Source: Ruegeria arenilitoris (lineage in GTDB: Bacteria; Pseudomonadota; Alphaproteobacteria; Rhodobacterales; Rhodobacteraceae). From it: 64,000 nucleotides of DNA. Below are positions 40,357-50,484 of this stretch, piece after piece. The number at the start of each line of letters is the position of its first letter. Positions within the stretch are counted from its first letter, which is position 1. A model generated the notes under the pieces. That model was not told where the DNA came from and did not search any database. It saw nothing but the letters and a program-made list of their open reading frames with translations. The translations under genes and the position numbers were made by a program. The stretch is from positions 682,001 through 746,000 of the forward strand of contig NZ_WQDA01000002.1 in NCBI RefSeq assembly GCF_013032855.1, given 5' to 3'.

Positions 40357-41718
40357 ATGAACATCACGTTTCTTCTGAACGGAGAGACAGTGGAGCTGGC
40401 GGATGTCGATCCGACGGCCACATTGCTGGATTGGCTGCGCGAGGATCGCGGTCTGACCGGCACGAAGGAAGGCTGCAACGAGGGCGATTGCGGGGCCTGC
40501 ACCGTCATGGTGACGGATGAGGCCGGCTCCAAGGCGCTGAATTCCTGCATTCTTTTTCTGCCTCAACTGCACGGCAAGGCAGTGCGCACGGTCGAGGGGG
40601 CGAGCGGGCCCGACGGCGAGCCCCATCCCGTGCAGCAGGCGATGGTGGACCTTCATGGCTCGCAATGTGGATTCTGCACGCCCGGTTTCGTGATGTCGAT
40701 GGTGGCCAGCCACGCCAACGGCACGACGGATCATGACACGCAACTGGCCGGCAACCTGTGCCGCTGCACCGGCTATGCGCCGATCATCCGCGCGGCAAAA
40801 GCCGTTGAAGACCAGCCGGTGCCGGTCTGGGTCAAGGACAAGCCGGTTGCAGCCAAGCCGGCCTCACCCCTTCTGCCGAAGTCCTCCGACGAACTGGCCA
40901 AGGTCTTTGCCGCCCATCCCGGTGCAACTTTGATCGCGGGTGCCACCGATGTCGGCCTTTGGGTCACCAAGCAGCTGCGGAACCTTGACCCGGTGATCTT
41001 TCTGGGCGGCTGCGACGATCTGAAGGAGATCTCGATCACCGAAGACGAGGTGCGCATCGGCGCGATGGTGGACATGAACCGCATGGGCGCGGCGATGGCC
41101 GATCTGCATCCGTCCTATGCCGAGACGATCCGGCGCTATGCCAGCGTGCAGGTGCGCCACGCGGCTACGGTGGGCGGCAATATCGCGAACGGCTCGCCCA
41201 TCGGGGACAACCCGCCCGCGCTGATCGCGCTGGGGGCCACGCTGCACCTGCGCAAGGGCGACGAGCGCCGGTCGATCCCTATCGAAGATTTCTTCATCGA
41301 CTATGGAAAGCAGGATCGCGCGCCCGGCGAGTTCGTGGAAGCGGTCAGCTTTCTGCGTCAACCCGACCGGCTGAAATGCTACAAGCTGAGCAAACGGTTC
41401 GATCAGGATATCTCGGCCGTATGCGGCTGTTTCAACATTACCGTTTCTGACGGCGTCGTCTCGCAAGCCCGGATCGCCTTTGGCGGAATGGCCGGTGTGC
41501 CTAAACGCGCGACTCGGGTTGAGGCCGCGCTGACCGGTCGCCCGTGGACGGCGGAAACCGTTCAAAGCGCTTTGCCGGCCTTTGCCGAGGACTATTCCCC
41601 GATGAGCGACATGCGTGCCTCGGCCCGCTACCGGCTGGAGACCGCAAAGGCCATGCTCGAACGCTATTTCCTAGAAGATCAGGGCGAGCTGACCAATGTG
41701 CTGGAGGTGTCGGCATGA
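40357..41718 (+). CDS. xdhA: Xanthine dehydrogenase small subunit (FeS/FAD)
   Basis: XdhA carries the two [2Fe-2S] clusters and FAD of xanthine dehydrogenase, passing electrons from the molybdenum subunit to NAD+. The 453-residue protein has the first cluster cysteines in [14 protein letters not shown] (C40, C45, C48) plus C64, the second set in [10 protein letters not shown] (C104, C107) and NLCRCTGY (C135, C137), and an FAD-binding domain from about 165 ([14 protein letters not shown]) with [16 protein letters not shown]. Its TGA overlaps the xdhB ATG. Full length, all cluster ligands present. Confidence 0.96.
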   Translation: MNITFLLNGETVELADVDPTATLLDWLREDRGLTGTKEGCNEGDCGACTVMVTDEAGSKALNSCILFLPQLHGKAVRTVEGASGPDGEPHPVQQAMVDLHGSQCGFCTPGFVMSMVASHANGTTDHDTQLAGNLCRCTGYAPIIRAAKAVEDQPVPVWVKDKPVAAKPASPLLPKSSDELAKVFAAHPGATLIAGATDVGLWVTKQLRNLDPVIFLGGCDDLKEISITEDEVRIGAMVDMNRMGAAMADLHPSYAETIRRYASVQVRHAATVGGNIANGSPIGDNPPALIALGATLHLRKGDERRSIPIEDFFIDYGKQDRAPGEFVEAVSFLRQPDRLKCYKLSKRFDQDISAVCGCFNITVSDGVVSQARIAFGGMAGVPKRATRVEAALTGRPWTAETVQSALPAFAEDYSPMSDMRASARYRLETAKAMLERYFLEDQGELTNVLEVSA

Positions 41719-44117
41719 GCGTGACCAAGCCGCTGCCCCATGACGCCGCACCCCTGCATGTGTCCGGCGCCGCCCGTTATGTTGACGACATTCCGACGCC
41801 CAAGGGCACTTTGCATCTGGCGTTCGGCCTGAGCCCGATCGCCAAGGGCCGGATCACGGCGATGGACCTGTCAGATGTCCGCGCGGCCCCGGGGGTCGTG
41901 ATGGTGATGACCGCCGAGGACCTGCCCTTTGCCAATGACGTCTCGCCCTCGATCCATGACGAGCCGCTGCTGGCGGACGGGACGGTGAACTATGTGGGCC
42001 AGCCCGTGTTTCTGGTCGTGGCCACCAGCCACTTGGCGGCGCGCAAGGCCGCCCGGCTGGGCAGGATCGACTATACCGAGGAAACGCCGATCCTGACGAT
42101 CGAAGAGGCTCTGGCCGCAGACAGCCGGTTCGAGGACGGCCCCCGCATCTATGCCAAGGGCGATGCGGAAGCCGCCATCGCGCAGGCGTCGCATGTGATC
42201 GAAGGCACGTTCGAGATCGGCGGGCAGGAGCATTTCTATCTGGAAGGTCAGGCCGCGTTGGCGGTGCCGAATGAAGGCAGCGACATGCTGGTGCATTCCT
42301 CGACCCAGCACCCGACCGAGATTCAACACAAGGTGGCCGACGCTTTGGGCGTTCCCATGCACGCGGTACGGGTCGAAACCCGGCGGATGGGCGGCGGGTT
42401 CGGTGGCAAGGAAAGCCAGGGTAACGCGCTGGCCGTAGCCTGCGCAGTTGCGGCACGGGCAACCGGTCGAGCCTGCAAAATGCGCTATGACCGGGATGAT
42501 GACATGGTCATCACCGGCAAGCGCCACGCCTTCCGCATCAGCTACAAAGCCGGCTTTGACGAAAACGGCCACATTCAGGGTGTTTCCTTCCTGCACTACG
42601 CCATCTGCGGTTGGGCGCAGGACCTGTCGCTGCCGGTCGCCGACCGCGCGATGCTGCATTCCGACAATGCGTACCTTCTGCCCAACGCGCGGATCGAGAG
42701 CCATCGGCTGAAGACCAACACGCAATCGGCCACGGCCTATCGCGGCTTTGGTGGACCGCAGGGCATGGTGGGGATCGAGCGGGTGATGGATCACGCGGCG
42801 CATGTGCTGGGGCTGGACCCGGTCGAGCTGCGGCGGCGGAACTACTATGAACCTGCACATGCAGGTGTTGAAGAACCGGTGCAGGACAAGCCGCTGGGCC
42901 ACCCGGATCCGCATGAAGACCTGACCAGCCGCGGCGCGATCGAAACCGGCCGCTCGGTGGTGCGCCCCGTGCCCGCGGGTGGGAACACCACCCCCTACGG
43001 TATGGAAGTCACCGATTTCGAGCTGCATCCCATGACCGAAGCCTTGCTGGAGTCCTGCGATTACGCAACCCGCAAGGCGGCGGTCGAGAAGTGGAATGCC
43101 GAAAACCGCGTGATCAAGAAGGGCATCGCCTTTTCACCGGTCAAGTTCGGGATTTCCTTCACGCTGACCCATCTGAATCAGGCCGGGGCGCTGGTGCATG
43201 TCTATCAGGACGGCTCGGTCCACCTGAACCATGGCGGCACCGAGATGGGTCAGGGCCTGTTCCAGAAAGTGGCGCAGGTGGCGGCCGCGCGGTTCGGCAT
43301 TCCGCTGGAGATGGTGAAGATCACCGCGACCGATACCGCCAAAGTGCCCAACACCTCGGCCACGGCGGCCTCGTCCGGCAGCGATCTGAACGGGATGGCG
43401 GTCAAGGCCGCCTGCGACACGATCCGCGACCGGATGGCCGCCTATCTGGCCGAGCGGCATCAGACCGATCCATCGGCGGTCGTCTTTGCCGATGGCCGGG
43501 TCAGTGTGGGCGAGGAAAGCTACAGCTTTGCCGAAGCCGCGGCGCTGGCCTATCAGGGGCGTGTCAGCCTGTCGGCAACCGGGTTCTACAAGACCCCCAA
43601 GATCGAGTGGGACCGGATCGCCGGACGCGGGCGCCCGTTCTTCTATTTCGCCTATGGAGCTTCGGTGACCGAAGTCGCCGTAGACACTCTGACCGGCGAG
43701 AACCGCATCCTTCGGACGGATATCCTGCATGATGCGGGTGCTTCGCTGAACCCTGCGCTGGATATCGGGCAGGTCGAGGGCGGCTATGTGCAAGGTGCGG
43801 GCTGGCTGACGACCGAGGAACTGGTCTGGGACGACAAAGGCCGGCTGCGCACCCATGCGCCATCGACCTACAAGATCCCCGCCTGTTCGGACCGACCGGG
43901 TGTGTTCAACGTTGCGCTTTGGGATGGTCAGAACCGCGAAGACACCATCTATCGCTCAAAAGCAGTGGGCGAGCCGCCTTTCATGCTGGGCATCTCGGCC
44001 TGGCTGGCGTTGTCGAACGCGGTTGCGGCCTGCGGCGACGGGTATCCTGCGATCAATGCCCCGGCCACCGCCGAAGAGGTCTGGACCGCCATTCAACGCA
44101 TGCGTGGAGGTACCTGA
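41715..44117 (+). CDS. xdhB: Xanthine dehydrogenase molybdopterin-binding subunit
   Basis: The 800-residue catalytic subunit that holds the molybdopterin cofactor and hydroxylates hypoxanthine and xanthine to urate. Conserved elements include [21 protein letters not shown] and, near the end, the catalytic base E753 in [10 protein letters not shown]. Start: ATG 41715 with GGAGGTG just upstream, overlapping xdhA by four bases; a longer in-frame start lies inside xdhA. The FGGKE motif is the one found in true xanthine dehydrogenases rather than in CO dehydrogenase-type relatives. Confidence 0.96.
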   Translation: MSVTKPLPHDAAPLHVSGAARYVDDIPTPKGTLHLAFGLSPIAKGRITAMDLSDVRAAPGVVMVMTAEDLPFANDVSPSIHDEPLLADGTVNYVGQPVFLVVATSHLAARKAARLGRIDYTEETPILTIEEALAADSRFEDGPRIYAKGDAEAAIAQASHVIEGTFEIGGQEHFYLEGQAALAVPNEGSDMLVHSSTQHPTEIQHKVADALGVPMHAVRVETRRMGGGFGGKESQGNALAVACAVAARATGRACKMRYDRDDDMVITGKRHAFRISYKAGFDENGHIQGVSFLHYAICGWAQDLSLPVADRAMLHSDNAYLLPNARIESHRLKTNTQSATAYRGFGGPQGMVGIERVMDHAAHVLGLDPVELRRRNYYEPAHAGVEEPVQDKPLGHPDPHEDLTSRGAIETGRSVVRPVPAGGNTTPYGMEVTDFELHPMTEALLESCDYATRKAAVEKWNAENRVIKKGIAFSPVKFGISFTLTHLNQAGALVHVYQDGSVHLNHGGTEMGQGLFQKVAQVAAARFGIPLEMVKITATDTAKVPNTSATAASSGSDLNGMAVKAACDTIRDRMAAYLAERHQTDPSAVVFADGRVSVGEESYSFAEAAALAYQGRVSLSATGFYKTPKIEWDRIAGRGRPFFYFAYGASVTEVAVDTLTGENRILRTDILHDAGASLNPALDIGQVEGGYVQGAGWLTTEELVWDDKGRLRTHAPSTYKIPACSDRPGVFNVALWDGQNREDTIYRSKAVGEPPFMLGISAWLALSNAVAACGDGYPAINAPATAEEVWTAIQRMRGGT

Positions 44118-45052
44118 TGGGATTTGACCGGGAGACTTTGAGGGAGGCGGTCAAGACGCATGGCAAGGTGACCCGCGTGGTCATTGCCGCAATCCGAGGC
44201 TCGTCCCCGCGCGAGGTCGGCGCCGCGATGCTGGTCTGGAAGGGCGGGCAATCCGGCACGATCGGGGGCGGCACGCTGGAGTATCAGGCGACTGAGGCCG
44301 CCCGGGTCCAGCAAAGCCCAACCTGCCTGTCCCGCCATGCGCTGGGTCCCGACCTCGGGCAATGCTGTGGCGGTGCCGTAACGCTGCTGAGCGAGGTCTA
44401 TGACCTGAAATCCATCGAGGCCCTGGACGATACCGTCATCGCACGCCCGACTGCCGGTGGTGACATGCCATTGTCGGTCAAGCGGCTGCTGGCAACCGCA
44501 CGCGCACAGGGTATCGCGCCTGACCCACAATTGCTTGACGGCTGGATGATCGAGCCGGTGCACACACCGACCCGCCAATTGTGGATCTGGGGGGCCGGTC
44601 ATGTCGGACGGGCGCTTGTGGATGTGCTGTCGCCTCTCCCCGATCTTGCCATCACCTGGGTGGACACCGCCGCCGACCGGTTTCCAGCTGACATCCCAGC
44701 AGGTGTAACCGTGGTTCCGGCAGCGAACCCGGCCGACCTCGTGCGCCACGCACCGGTCCAAGCCGAGCACTTGGTGCTGACTTATTCACACAATCTGGAT
44801 CTGGAACTGTGCAACCGGCTATTGACGCACGGTTTTCACTTTGCCGGGCTGATCGGCTCGGCTACGAAATGGGCGCGATTCCGTTCGCGCCTGGCTGCGC
44901 TGGGTCACTCACCGGCTCAGATCGCCCGGATCACCTGCCCGATCGGTGACCCATCGTTGGGCAAGCACCCGCAGATGATCGCAGTTGGTGTGGCAGCGCA
45001 AATTCTGCGCCCCGCCCGACAGAACGACTTGAAGAAGGACCAGAGCGCGTGA
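44117..45052 (+). CDS. xdhC: Xanthine dehydrogenase accessory protein XdhC
   Basis: XdhC binds the molybdenum cofactor and inserts its sulfurated form into XdhB; it is not part of the final enzyme. The 311-residue protein has the N-terminal XdhC/CoxI domain (RGSSPREVGAAMLV, GTIGGGTLEYQA, LGPDLGQCCGGAV) and a C-terminal Rossmann-like domain (LWIWGAGHVGRALVDVL, then GLIGSATKWARFRSRL). ATG 44117 shares one base with the xdhB TGA and has GGAGGT at good distance. Its TGA overlaps the GTG of the following ABC ATPase. Confidence 0.94.
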   Translation: MGFDRETLREAVKTHGKVTRVVIAAIRGSSPREVGAAMLVWKGGQSGTIGGGTLEYQATEAARVQQSPTCLSRHALGPDLGQCCGGAVTLLSEVYDLKSIEALDDTVIARPTAGGDMPLSVKRLLATARAQGIAPDPQLLDGWMIEPVHTPTRQLWIWGAGHVGRALVDVLSPLPDLAITWVDTAADRFPADIPAGVTVVPAANPADLVRHAPVQAEHLVLTYSHNLDLELCNRLLTHGFHFAGLIGSATKWARFRSRLAALGHSPAQIARITCPIGDPSLGKHPQMIAVGVAAQILRPARQNDLKKDQSA

Positions 45053-46566
45053 CCACTCCACTACTGAGCTTGCAGGGGCTGACCAAGGCCTATCCCGGCG
45101 TCGTGGCCAACGACCACGTGTCCTTTGACATCGGTGAGGGCGAAGTTCACGCCCTCCTGGGCGAAAACGGCGCGGGAAAATCCACGCTGGTGAAGATGAT
45201 CTACGGGCTGGTCAAGCCGGACAGCGGCACGATGCTGTTGCGCGGCCAACCCTATGCGCCGGCCGAGCCGCGTGCGGCCCGTGCCGACGGCATCGCCATG
45301 GTGTTCCAGCATTTTTCGCTGTTCGACGCGCTCAACGTGGCCGAAAACATCGCCCTGGGCATGGAAAGCCCGCCGCCGATGGGTGATCTGGCATCGCGTA
45401 TTCGCGAGGTCTCGGAGACCTATGGCCTGCCGCTGGATCCGTATCGTCGGGTTGGTGACCTGTCCGCCGGTGAACGCCAGCGAGTTGAGATCATCCGCTG
45501 CCTGCTGCAGGACCCAAAGCTGCTGATCATGGACGAACCTACCTCGGTTCTGACCCCGCAAGAGGTAGATATCCTGTTCGAAACACTGAAAAAACTGCGG
45601 TCGGAAGGAACTTCGATCCTGTACATCTCGCACAAACTGGAGGAAATCCGCACGCTGTGCGACCACGCCACCATTCTGCGGCTGGGCAAGAACGTGGGTG
45701 AATGCACACCCAGCGAAACATCCGCCCGCGACATGGCAGAAATGATGGTGGGATCAGCCCTTCAGACTCCTGAACGGTCCGGGCGCGAGTTCGGACCCGT
45801 CGCGCTGGATGTTTCCGGGCTTTCGGTTCCGTCCCCTTCCGAATTCGGGACCGCGCTGAAGAACTTGCACCTGACCGTCCGCAAGGGCGAAGTCCTTGGC
45901 ATCGGCGGCGTGGCCGGCAACGGTCAGGACGAACTGCTGGGCGTTTTGTCCGGTGAAATCCTGACGGACGCGGATGCGATCCGCTTCAACGGCCAGCCGA
46001 TCGGCAAACTGGGCCCGACGGCCCGGCGCAGACTGGGTGTGCTGACGGCCCCAGAAGAGCGGTTGGGACATGCCGCGGCGCCGGACATGAGCCTGACGGA
46101 AAACGCTCTGCTGACCGGCTCGGTGCGCGAGTCTCTGGAGAAGAATGGTTTTTTGAAATGGGCCGACACCCGCGTGTTTGCGGAGAAGATCATTCAGGCA
46201 TTCGACGTGCGGACCCCGGGGCCGGAAAACGCCGCGCGGTCGCTGTCGGGCGGCAACCTGCAGAAATTCGTCATCGGCCGGGAAGTCCTGCAAAACCCCG
46301 AAGTGCTGGTCGTGAACCAGCCGACCTGGGGCGTCGACGCCGCCGCAGCCGCTGCGATCCGTCAGGCCATTCTGGACCTTGCGGCCAAGGGAACGGCGGT
46401 GGTCTGCATCAGCCAGGATCTGGATGAACTGATGGAGATTTCCGACAGTTTCGCCGCCTTGAACGAAGGGCGCCTCAGCGCTCCGCGACCCACAACTGGC
46501 CTGACCGTCGAAGAGATCGGTCTGATGATGGGCGGCGCGCATGGGATGGAGGTGGCCCATGTGTAG
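45049..46566 (+). CDS. ABC transporter ATPase, nucleoside/sugar type (tandem NBDs)
   Basis: A 505-residue double-domain ATPase of the RbsA/NupO type that powers a BMP-type importer. The first domain has Walker A GENGAGKST (38-46) and signature LSAGERQRVEI; the second has a degenerate Walker A (GGVAGNGQDELLG) and signature LSGGNLQKFVIGRE, as is usual for this class. GTG 45049 overlaps the xdhC stop (GTGA). Being coupled to xdhC, it most likely imports a purine base or nucleoside for XdhABC; that is inference. Confidence 0.92.
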   Translation: MTTPLLSLQGLTKAYPGVVANDHVSFDIGEGEVHALLGENGAGKSTLVKMIYGLVKPDSGTMLLRGQPYAPAEPRAARADGIAMVFQHFSLFDALNVAENIALGMESPPPMGDLASRIREVSETYGLPLDPYRRVGDLSAGERQRVEIIRCLLQDPKLLIMDEPTSVLTPQEVDILFETLKKLRSEGTSILYISHKLEEIRTLCDHATILRLGKNVGECTPSETSARDMAEMMVGSALQTPERSGREFGPVALDVSGLSVPSPSEFGTALKNLHLTVRKGEVLGIGGVAGNGQDELLGVLSGEILTDADAIRFNGQPIGKLGPTARRRLGVLTAPEERLGHAAAPDMSLTENALLTGSVRESLEKNGFLKWADTRVFAEKIIQAFDVRTPGPENAARSLSGGNLQKFVIGREVLQNPEVLVVNQPTWGVDAAAAAAIRQAILDLAAKGTAVVCISQDLDELMEISDSFAALNEGRLSAPRPTTGLTVEEIGLMMGGAHGMEVAHV

Positions 46567-46628
46567 CCTACGGTGCCGCCTCTGGCGCAATAATCCAAAA
46601 AAGACGAAGACTTTGGGGGGATGAGCAA

Positions 46629-47711
46629 ATGATAGTGTTGGAGAAACGGCCACAGCCGTCCAAGGCGTGGTCTTATGCCACCCCTCTGGTCGCAGTGCTG
46701 GCGACCATGGTTTTCGGCGGGTTGCTGTTTGCAATTCTGGGCAAAAACCCGGTGGAAGCGATCGGAACCATCTTCTGGGAACCCCTGTTCGGAGAATTCT
46801 CATTCTACTACCGACCGCAACTGCTGGTGAAGGGCGCACCGTTGGTTCTGATCGCCATCGGTCTGTCGCTGGGCTTCCGCGCCGGTATCTGGAATATCGG
46901 CGCCGAGGGCCAGTACATCATGGGCGCCATCTTCGGCGCCGCGGCCGGCCTAGCCTTCTACCCTCTGGATGCGTGGTACGTCTTTCCCATCATGGTGATC
47001 GCCGGCGCGTTCGGCGGCTGGATCTGGGCGATGATCCCGGCCCTGCTCAAGGTTCGGTTTGGCACCAACGAGATTCTCGTTTCCTTGATGTTGGTTTACG
47101 TGGCCGAGCAGTTTCTGGCCTCGATGTCGCTGGGTCTGCTGAAAAACCCCGAAGGGTTCGGGTTTCCCGGCTCGCGCAACCTGCAGTCCTATGAAAGCGC
47201 CCACAATGCTGAACTGTTTGCCGGAACAGGCATGCACTGGGGCGTCGTCGCGGCCTTTATCGCGGTGATCTTTGCCTATGTCCTGCTGAACCGGCACATG
47301 CTGGGGTTTCACATCCGCCTTACAGGCGAAGCTCCGCGCGCGGCACGATTTGCCGGCGTGAATCCCCCGCGGCTGATCCTGTTTTGCCTGGGGCTGTCGG
47401 GCGCGCTGGCCGGTCTTGCCGGTATGTTCGAGGTCTCGGGCCCGTCCGGCGTGGTCAGCATCGACTTCAACGTGGGCTACGGCTTTACCGCGATCATCGT
47501 GGCGTTTCTGGGCCGTCTGCACCCGGTGGGCATCCTGCTGGCCGGCGGCCTGATGGCGCTGACCTATATCGGTGGCGAAATCGCACAATCCCAGCTGGGG
47601 CTGCCCGCTGCGGCCATCCAGGTGTTCCAGGGAATGCTTCTGTTCTTCCTGCTGGCCTTCGATCTTTTGACCAACTACCGCATCCGTGCGGCCCGTAGCG
47701 AGGTGGCGTGA
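46629..47711 (+). CDS. ABC transporter permease (BMP-type, first subunit)
   Basis: A 360-residue permease of the BPD_transp_2 (RbsC/YufP) family with about ten hydrophobic segments. Typical motifs are GLSLGFRAGIWNIGAEGQYIMGA and RFAGVNPPRLILFCLGLSGALAGLAGMFEV. The preceding GGGGGGATGAG serves as ribosome site for ATG 46629. Its TGA overlaps the GTG of the second permease. It forms the membrane channel with the next gene product. Confidence 0.92.
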   Translation: MIVLEKRPQPSKAWSYATPLVAVLATMVFGGLLFAILGKNPVEAIGTIFWEPLFGEFSFYYRPQLLVKGAPLVLIAIGLSLGFRAGIWNIGAEGQYIMGAIFGAAAGLAFYPLDAWYVFPIMVIAGAFGGWIWAMIPALLKVRFGTNEILVSLMLVYVAEQFLASMSLGLLKNPEGFGFPGSRNLQSYESAHNAELFAGTGMHWGVVAAFIAVIFAYVLLNRHMLGFHIRLTGEAPRAARFAGVNPPRLILFCLGLSGALAGLAGMFEVSGPSGVVSIDFNVGYGFTAIIVAFLGRLHPVGILLAGGLMALTYIGGEIAQSQLGLPAAAIQVFQGMLLFFLLAFDLLTNYRIRAARSEVA

Positions 47712-48634
47712 CCATGGACTTTGGAGAAATCAATCCCGTTCTTTTGCTGGCCTCGTTGATGGTTGCTGCAACCCCGCTTCTGCTCGCGGCGATCGGAGAG
47801 CTTGTCGTCGAAAAGGCCGGCGTTCTGAACCTCGGCGTCGAAGGCATGATGATCGTGGGCGCAATCAGCGGATTTGCGATCTCGGTCGAGACAGGCTCGC
47901 CATGGCTGGGTTTCGTCGCGGCGGCCGTCGGCGGTGCGCTGCTGTCGCTGCTGTTCGTTCTGCTGACCCAGTTCGCGCTGGCGAACCAGGTGGCCAGCGG
48001 TCTTGCGCTGACGCTGTTTGGCTTGGGCTTCAGTGCACTTCTGGGCCAAAGCTATGTGGGCATCAAACCGCCCAGCATGGGGGACATCCATATCCCGCTG
48101 CTCAGCGATATTCCGGTCATTGGCCCGATCCTGTTCCAACATGATCCGATCCTCTATGTCGGGATCGCGTTGACGGCAGCGGTATGGGCCACTCTGAAAT
48201 ACACCCGCGTCGGGCTGATCCTGCGTGCGGTGGGTGAGAACCATGATGCGGCGCATGCCCTCGGCTACAAGGTCATCAAGATCCGCATTATGGCGATCCT
48301 GTTCGGCGGGGCCTGTGCAGGGCTTGGCGGTGCATATATCAGCCTGATCCGGGTCCCTCAGTGGACCGAAGGCATGACCGCCGGAGTCGGCTGGATCGCA
48401 CTGGCTCTCGTGGTGTTTGCCAGCTGGAAACCGTGGCGTGCCTTGCTGGGTGCCTATTTGTTTGGCGGAATCACGGTCTTGCAGCTTAATCTGCAGGCAG
48501 CGGGCGTTGCCATACCTGTCGAGTATCTGGCAATGTCGCCCTACATCATCACGATCCTTGTGCTTGTGATCCTTTCGGCCGACAAGAGCAGCGCACCTGC
48601 CTCACTGGGCCGGACCTTCCACGCCTCGCACTAG
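47708..48634 (+). CDS. ABC transporter permease (BMP-type, second subunit)
   Basis: A 308-residue permease of the YufQ/NupQ type, about nine hydrophobic segments, with IGELVVEKAGVLNLGVEGMMI and YTRVGLILRAVGENHDAAHALGYKV, both diagnostic for nucleoside-type BMP transporters. The GTG start overlaps the previous stop by four bases; an ATG two codons later is an alternative. Together with the preceding permease and the tandem ATPase it completes the membrane part of the importer. Confidence 0.92.
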   Translation: MTMDFGEINPVLLLASLMVAATPLLLAAIGELVVEKAGVLNLGVEGMMIVGAISGFAISVETGSPWLGFVAAAVGGALLSLLFVLLTQFALANQVASGLALTLFGLGFSALLGQSYVGIKPPSMGDIHIPLLSDIPVIGPILFQHDPILYVGIALTAAVWATLKYTRVGLILRAVGENHDAAHALGYKVIKIRIMAILFGGACAGLGGAYISLIRVPQWTEGMTAGVGWIALALVVFASWKPWRALLGAYLFGGITVLQLNLQAAGVAIPVEYLAMSPYIITILVLVILSADKSSAPASLGRTFHASH

Positions 48635-48666
48635 GGGCCAACTGTACCAACTTGGGGAGTAACTAA

Positions 48667-49740
48667 ATGAAATTCACTTCACTTCTGGCAAGCGCCGCCA
48701 TGGCACTTGGCCTTGCCACGGGCGCCGTGGCCGAGGACAAGACAAAGGTCGGTTTCGTCTATGTCGGCCCGGTGGGCGACGGCGGCTGGACCTATGAACA
48801 CGACAAGGGCCGCCAGGCCGTCGAGAAGCACTTTGGCGACAAGGTCGAAACCGTGTACGTGGAATCGGTGCCCGAAGGCCCGGATGCCGAGCGCGTCATG
48901 ACCCAGATGGCGCTGGAAGGTGCGGACCTGATCTTCACCACCTCGTTCGGCTACATGGATCCGACCATCAACGTGGCCAAGAAATTCCCGGACGTGAAAT
49001 TCGAACACGCCACGGGCTACAAGACCGCCGACAACGTGTCGGTCTACTCGGCGCGTTTCTATGAGGGTCGCGCTGTCCAAGGTAATATCGCCGGCAAGAT
49101 GACCAAGTCGAACATCATCGGTTACATCGGTTCGTACCCGATCCCCGAAGTGATCCGCGGCATCAACTCGGCCTTCATCCACGCCAAGAAGGTGAACCCG
49201 GATGTCGAGTTCAAGATCGTCTGGGCCTACACCTGGTTCGATCCGGCGAAAGAGGCCGATGCGGCGAAGGTTCTGATCGAACAGGGCGCAGACGTGATCC
49301 TGCAGCACACGGACTCGACCGCACCGCAGGCGGCCGCACAAGAAGCCGGAAACGTGATCACTTTCGGCCAGGCCTCGGACATGAGCGAATATGCTCCGAT
49401 GCCGCGCGTCAGCTCGATCATCGACAACTGGGCGCCCTATTACATCGCGCGCACCCAGGCCGTGATGGACGGCACCTGGGAGTCGGTGAACACCTGGGAC
49501 GGCATCAAGGAAGGCATGGTTGAAATCGGCGAGATTTCCGACGCCGTTCCGGCCGACGTCAAGGAAGAGGCGCTGGCCCTGAAAGCCGCGATTGCAGACG
49601 GCAGCTATCACCCGTTCACCGGGCCGCTGAACAAGCAAGACGGCAGCGCCTGGCTGGCCGAGGGCGAAGTGGCCGATGACGGCACTCTGGCCGGCATGAA
49701 CTTCTATGTCGAAGGGCTGGAAGGCGACATCCCGCAATAA
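48667..49740 (+). CDS. BMP-family substrate-binding protein
   Basis: A 357-residue periplasmic binding protein of the BMP/Med family, which binds nucleosides or related purine compounds for the upstream ABC importer. The signal peptide is MKFTSLLASAAMALGLATG with cleavage after AVA (mature start EDKTKVGFVY). Family motifs GDGGWTYEHDKGR, FTTSFGYMDPT and GYIGSYPIPEVIRGINSA are clear. GGGGAG precedes the ATG. A strong terminator follows 26 bases after the stop, closing the xdh-transport operon. Purine specificity is suggested by the operon, not by a recognised ligand motif. Confidence 0.92.
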   Translation: MKFTSLLASAAMALGLATGAVAEDKTKVGFVYVGPVGDGGWTYEHDKGRQAVEKHFGDKVETVYVESVPEGPDAERVMTQMALEGADLIFTTSFGYMDPTINVAKKFPDVKFEHATGYKTADNVSVYSARFYEGRAVQGNIAGKMTKSNIIGYIGSYPIPEVIRGINSAFIHAKKVNPDVEFKIVWAYTWFDPAKEADAAKVLIEQGADVILQHTDSTAPQAAAQEAGNVITFGQASDMSEYAPMPRVSSIIDNWAPYYIARTQAVMDGTWESVNTWDGIKEGMVEIGEISDAVPADVKEEALALKAAIADGSYHPFTGPLNKQDGSAWLAEGEVADDGTLAGMNFYVEGLEGDIPQ

Positions 49741-49766
49741 GCGGGACATGTACTGTCAGTAAACCC

Positions 49767-49794
49767 AAAGCCCGCCGGAAACGGCGGGCTTTTT
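49767..49794 (+). terminator. Intrinsic terminator of the xdh-ABC operon
   Basis: AAAGCCCGCCG and CGGCGGGCTTT form a perfect 11-bp stem around a GAAA loop, followed by TT, giving a run of five T (49790-49794). The stop of the opposite-strand CDP-alcohol transferase lies in the T-run, so the hairpin may serve both directions. Confidence 0.93.
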
Positions 49795-50414
49795 CAGTTC
49801 CCGGAACGGTTGCCGAACCTGCGCGCTGCCAACACGATCCGGGATGTGGCGGTCAGGAAACACAAGCTGCCGAATATCCACGCCAAAGCGGCAAACGCAT
49901 CTGGCACCAGACACAAAAGAACAAGGAAACCGATCGTTTCGGCCCCCTCCAGCAAACCACCGGAAAAATACAGGGCCTTCTGTCCTCTGGCGTCGGTCTT
50001 CAAACCGTGCCGGTCGGCCAGCAGCGAAAAGCCCAGAAAACTGGTGCCGTTGAAATAGAAGGACAGCAGAAGGAAAGCACCGGCCACGCCATTGGAGGCC
50101 GGGTCAGCCAGAATGAATGCGAACGGGATCGCGCCGTAGAACAGAAAGTCGCAGGTGATATCCAGATAACCACCGAAATCGGTGCCACCCCGGGCACGCG
50201 CAACAGCACCGTCCAGGCCATCCGCGAGGCGCGACAGCAGTAACGGCACCAGCGCCCAGTACGTCGCGCCAGCCACGATCAGGCCCGCTGCGACCAAACC
50301 AAGAGCCAGCCCAATCAGCGTCACCTGGTTTGCCGTAAAGCCCAACCGCGCGAGAAAACGGCCCTGAGCGTTCAGGGCCGGGTCGATGATCGGGCGGATT
50401 TGCGCATCAAACAT
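49794..50414 (-). CDS. CDP-alcohol phosphatidyltransferase family protein
   Basis: A 206-residue integral membrane enzyme that joins a CDP-activated lipid or alcohol to an alcohol substrate. The canonical signature DGLDGAVARARGGTDFGGYLDITCDF matches DG-x2-AR-x8-G-x3-D-x3-D exactly. Five to six hydrophobic helices are seen. This differs from the variant motif of the Pcs protein in this window, so it is a second enzyme of the family with another, unknown substrate (phosphatidylglycerol- or inositol-type products are possible). Confidence 0.83.
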   Translation of the reverse strand: MFDAQIRPIIDPALNAQGRFLARLGFTANQVTLIGLALGLVAAGLIVAGATYWALVPLLLSRLADGLDGAVARARGGTDFGGYLDITCDFLFYGAIPFAFILADPASNGVAGAFLLLSFYFNGTSFLGFSLLADRHGLKTDARGQKALYFSGGLLEGAETIGFLVLLCLVPDAFAALAWIFGSLCFLTATSRIVLAARRFGNRSGN

Positions 50415-50484
50415 GTGCGGCAGTTAACCGGGGACAGGCACCATTTCCAGACACAATAGCGCGAGAACACTCACGTTCCCGCCA

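Noticed and set aside
40110..40520. A 136-codon frame through the dnaE-xdhA spacer as a gene
   Set aside because: Its second half is xdhA read in another frame, and the first half has no ribosome site or recognisable domain; kept only as a possible remnant in the spacer entry.
46621..46632. ATG AGC AAA TGA mini-frame just before the first ABC permease
   Set aside because: The same bases make up the ribosome site and the start of the permease; three codons carry no evidence of translation.
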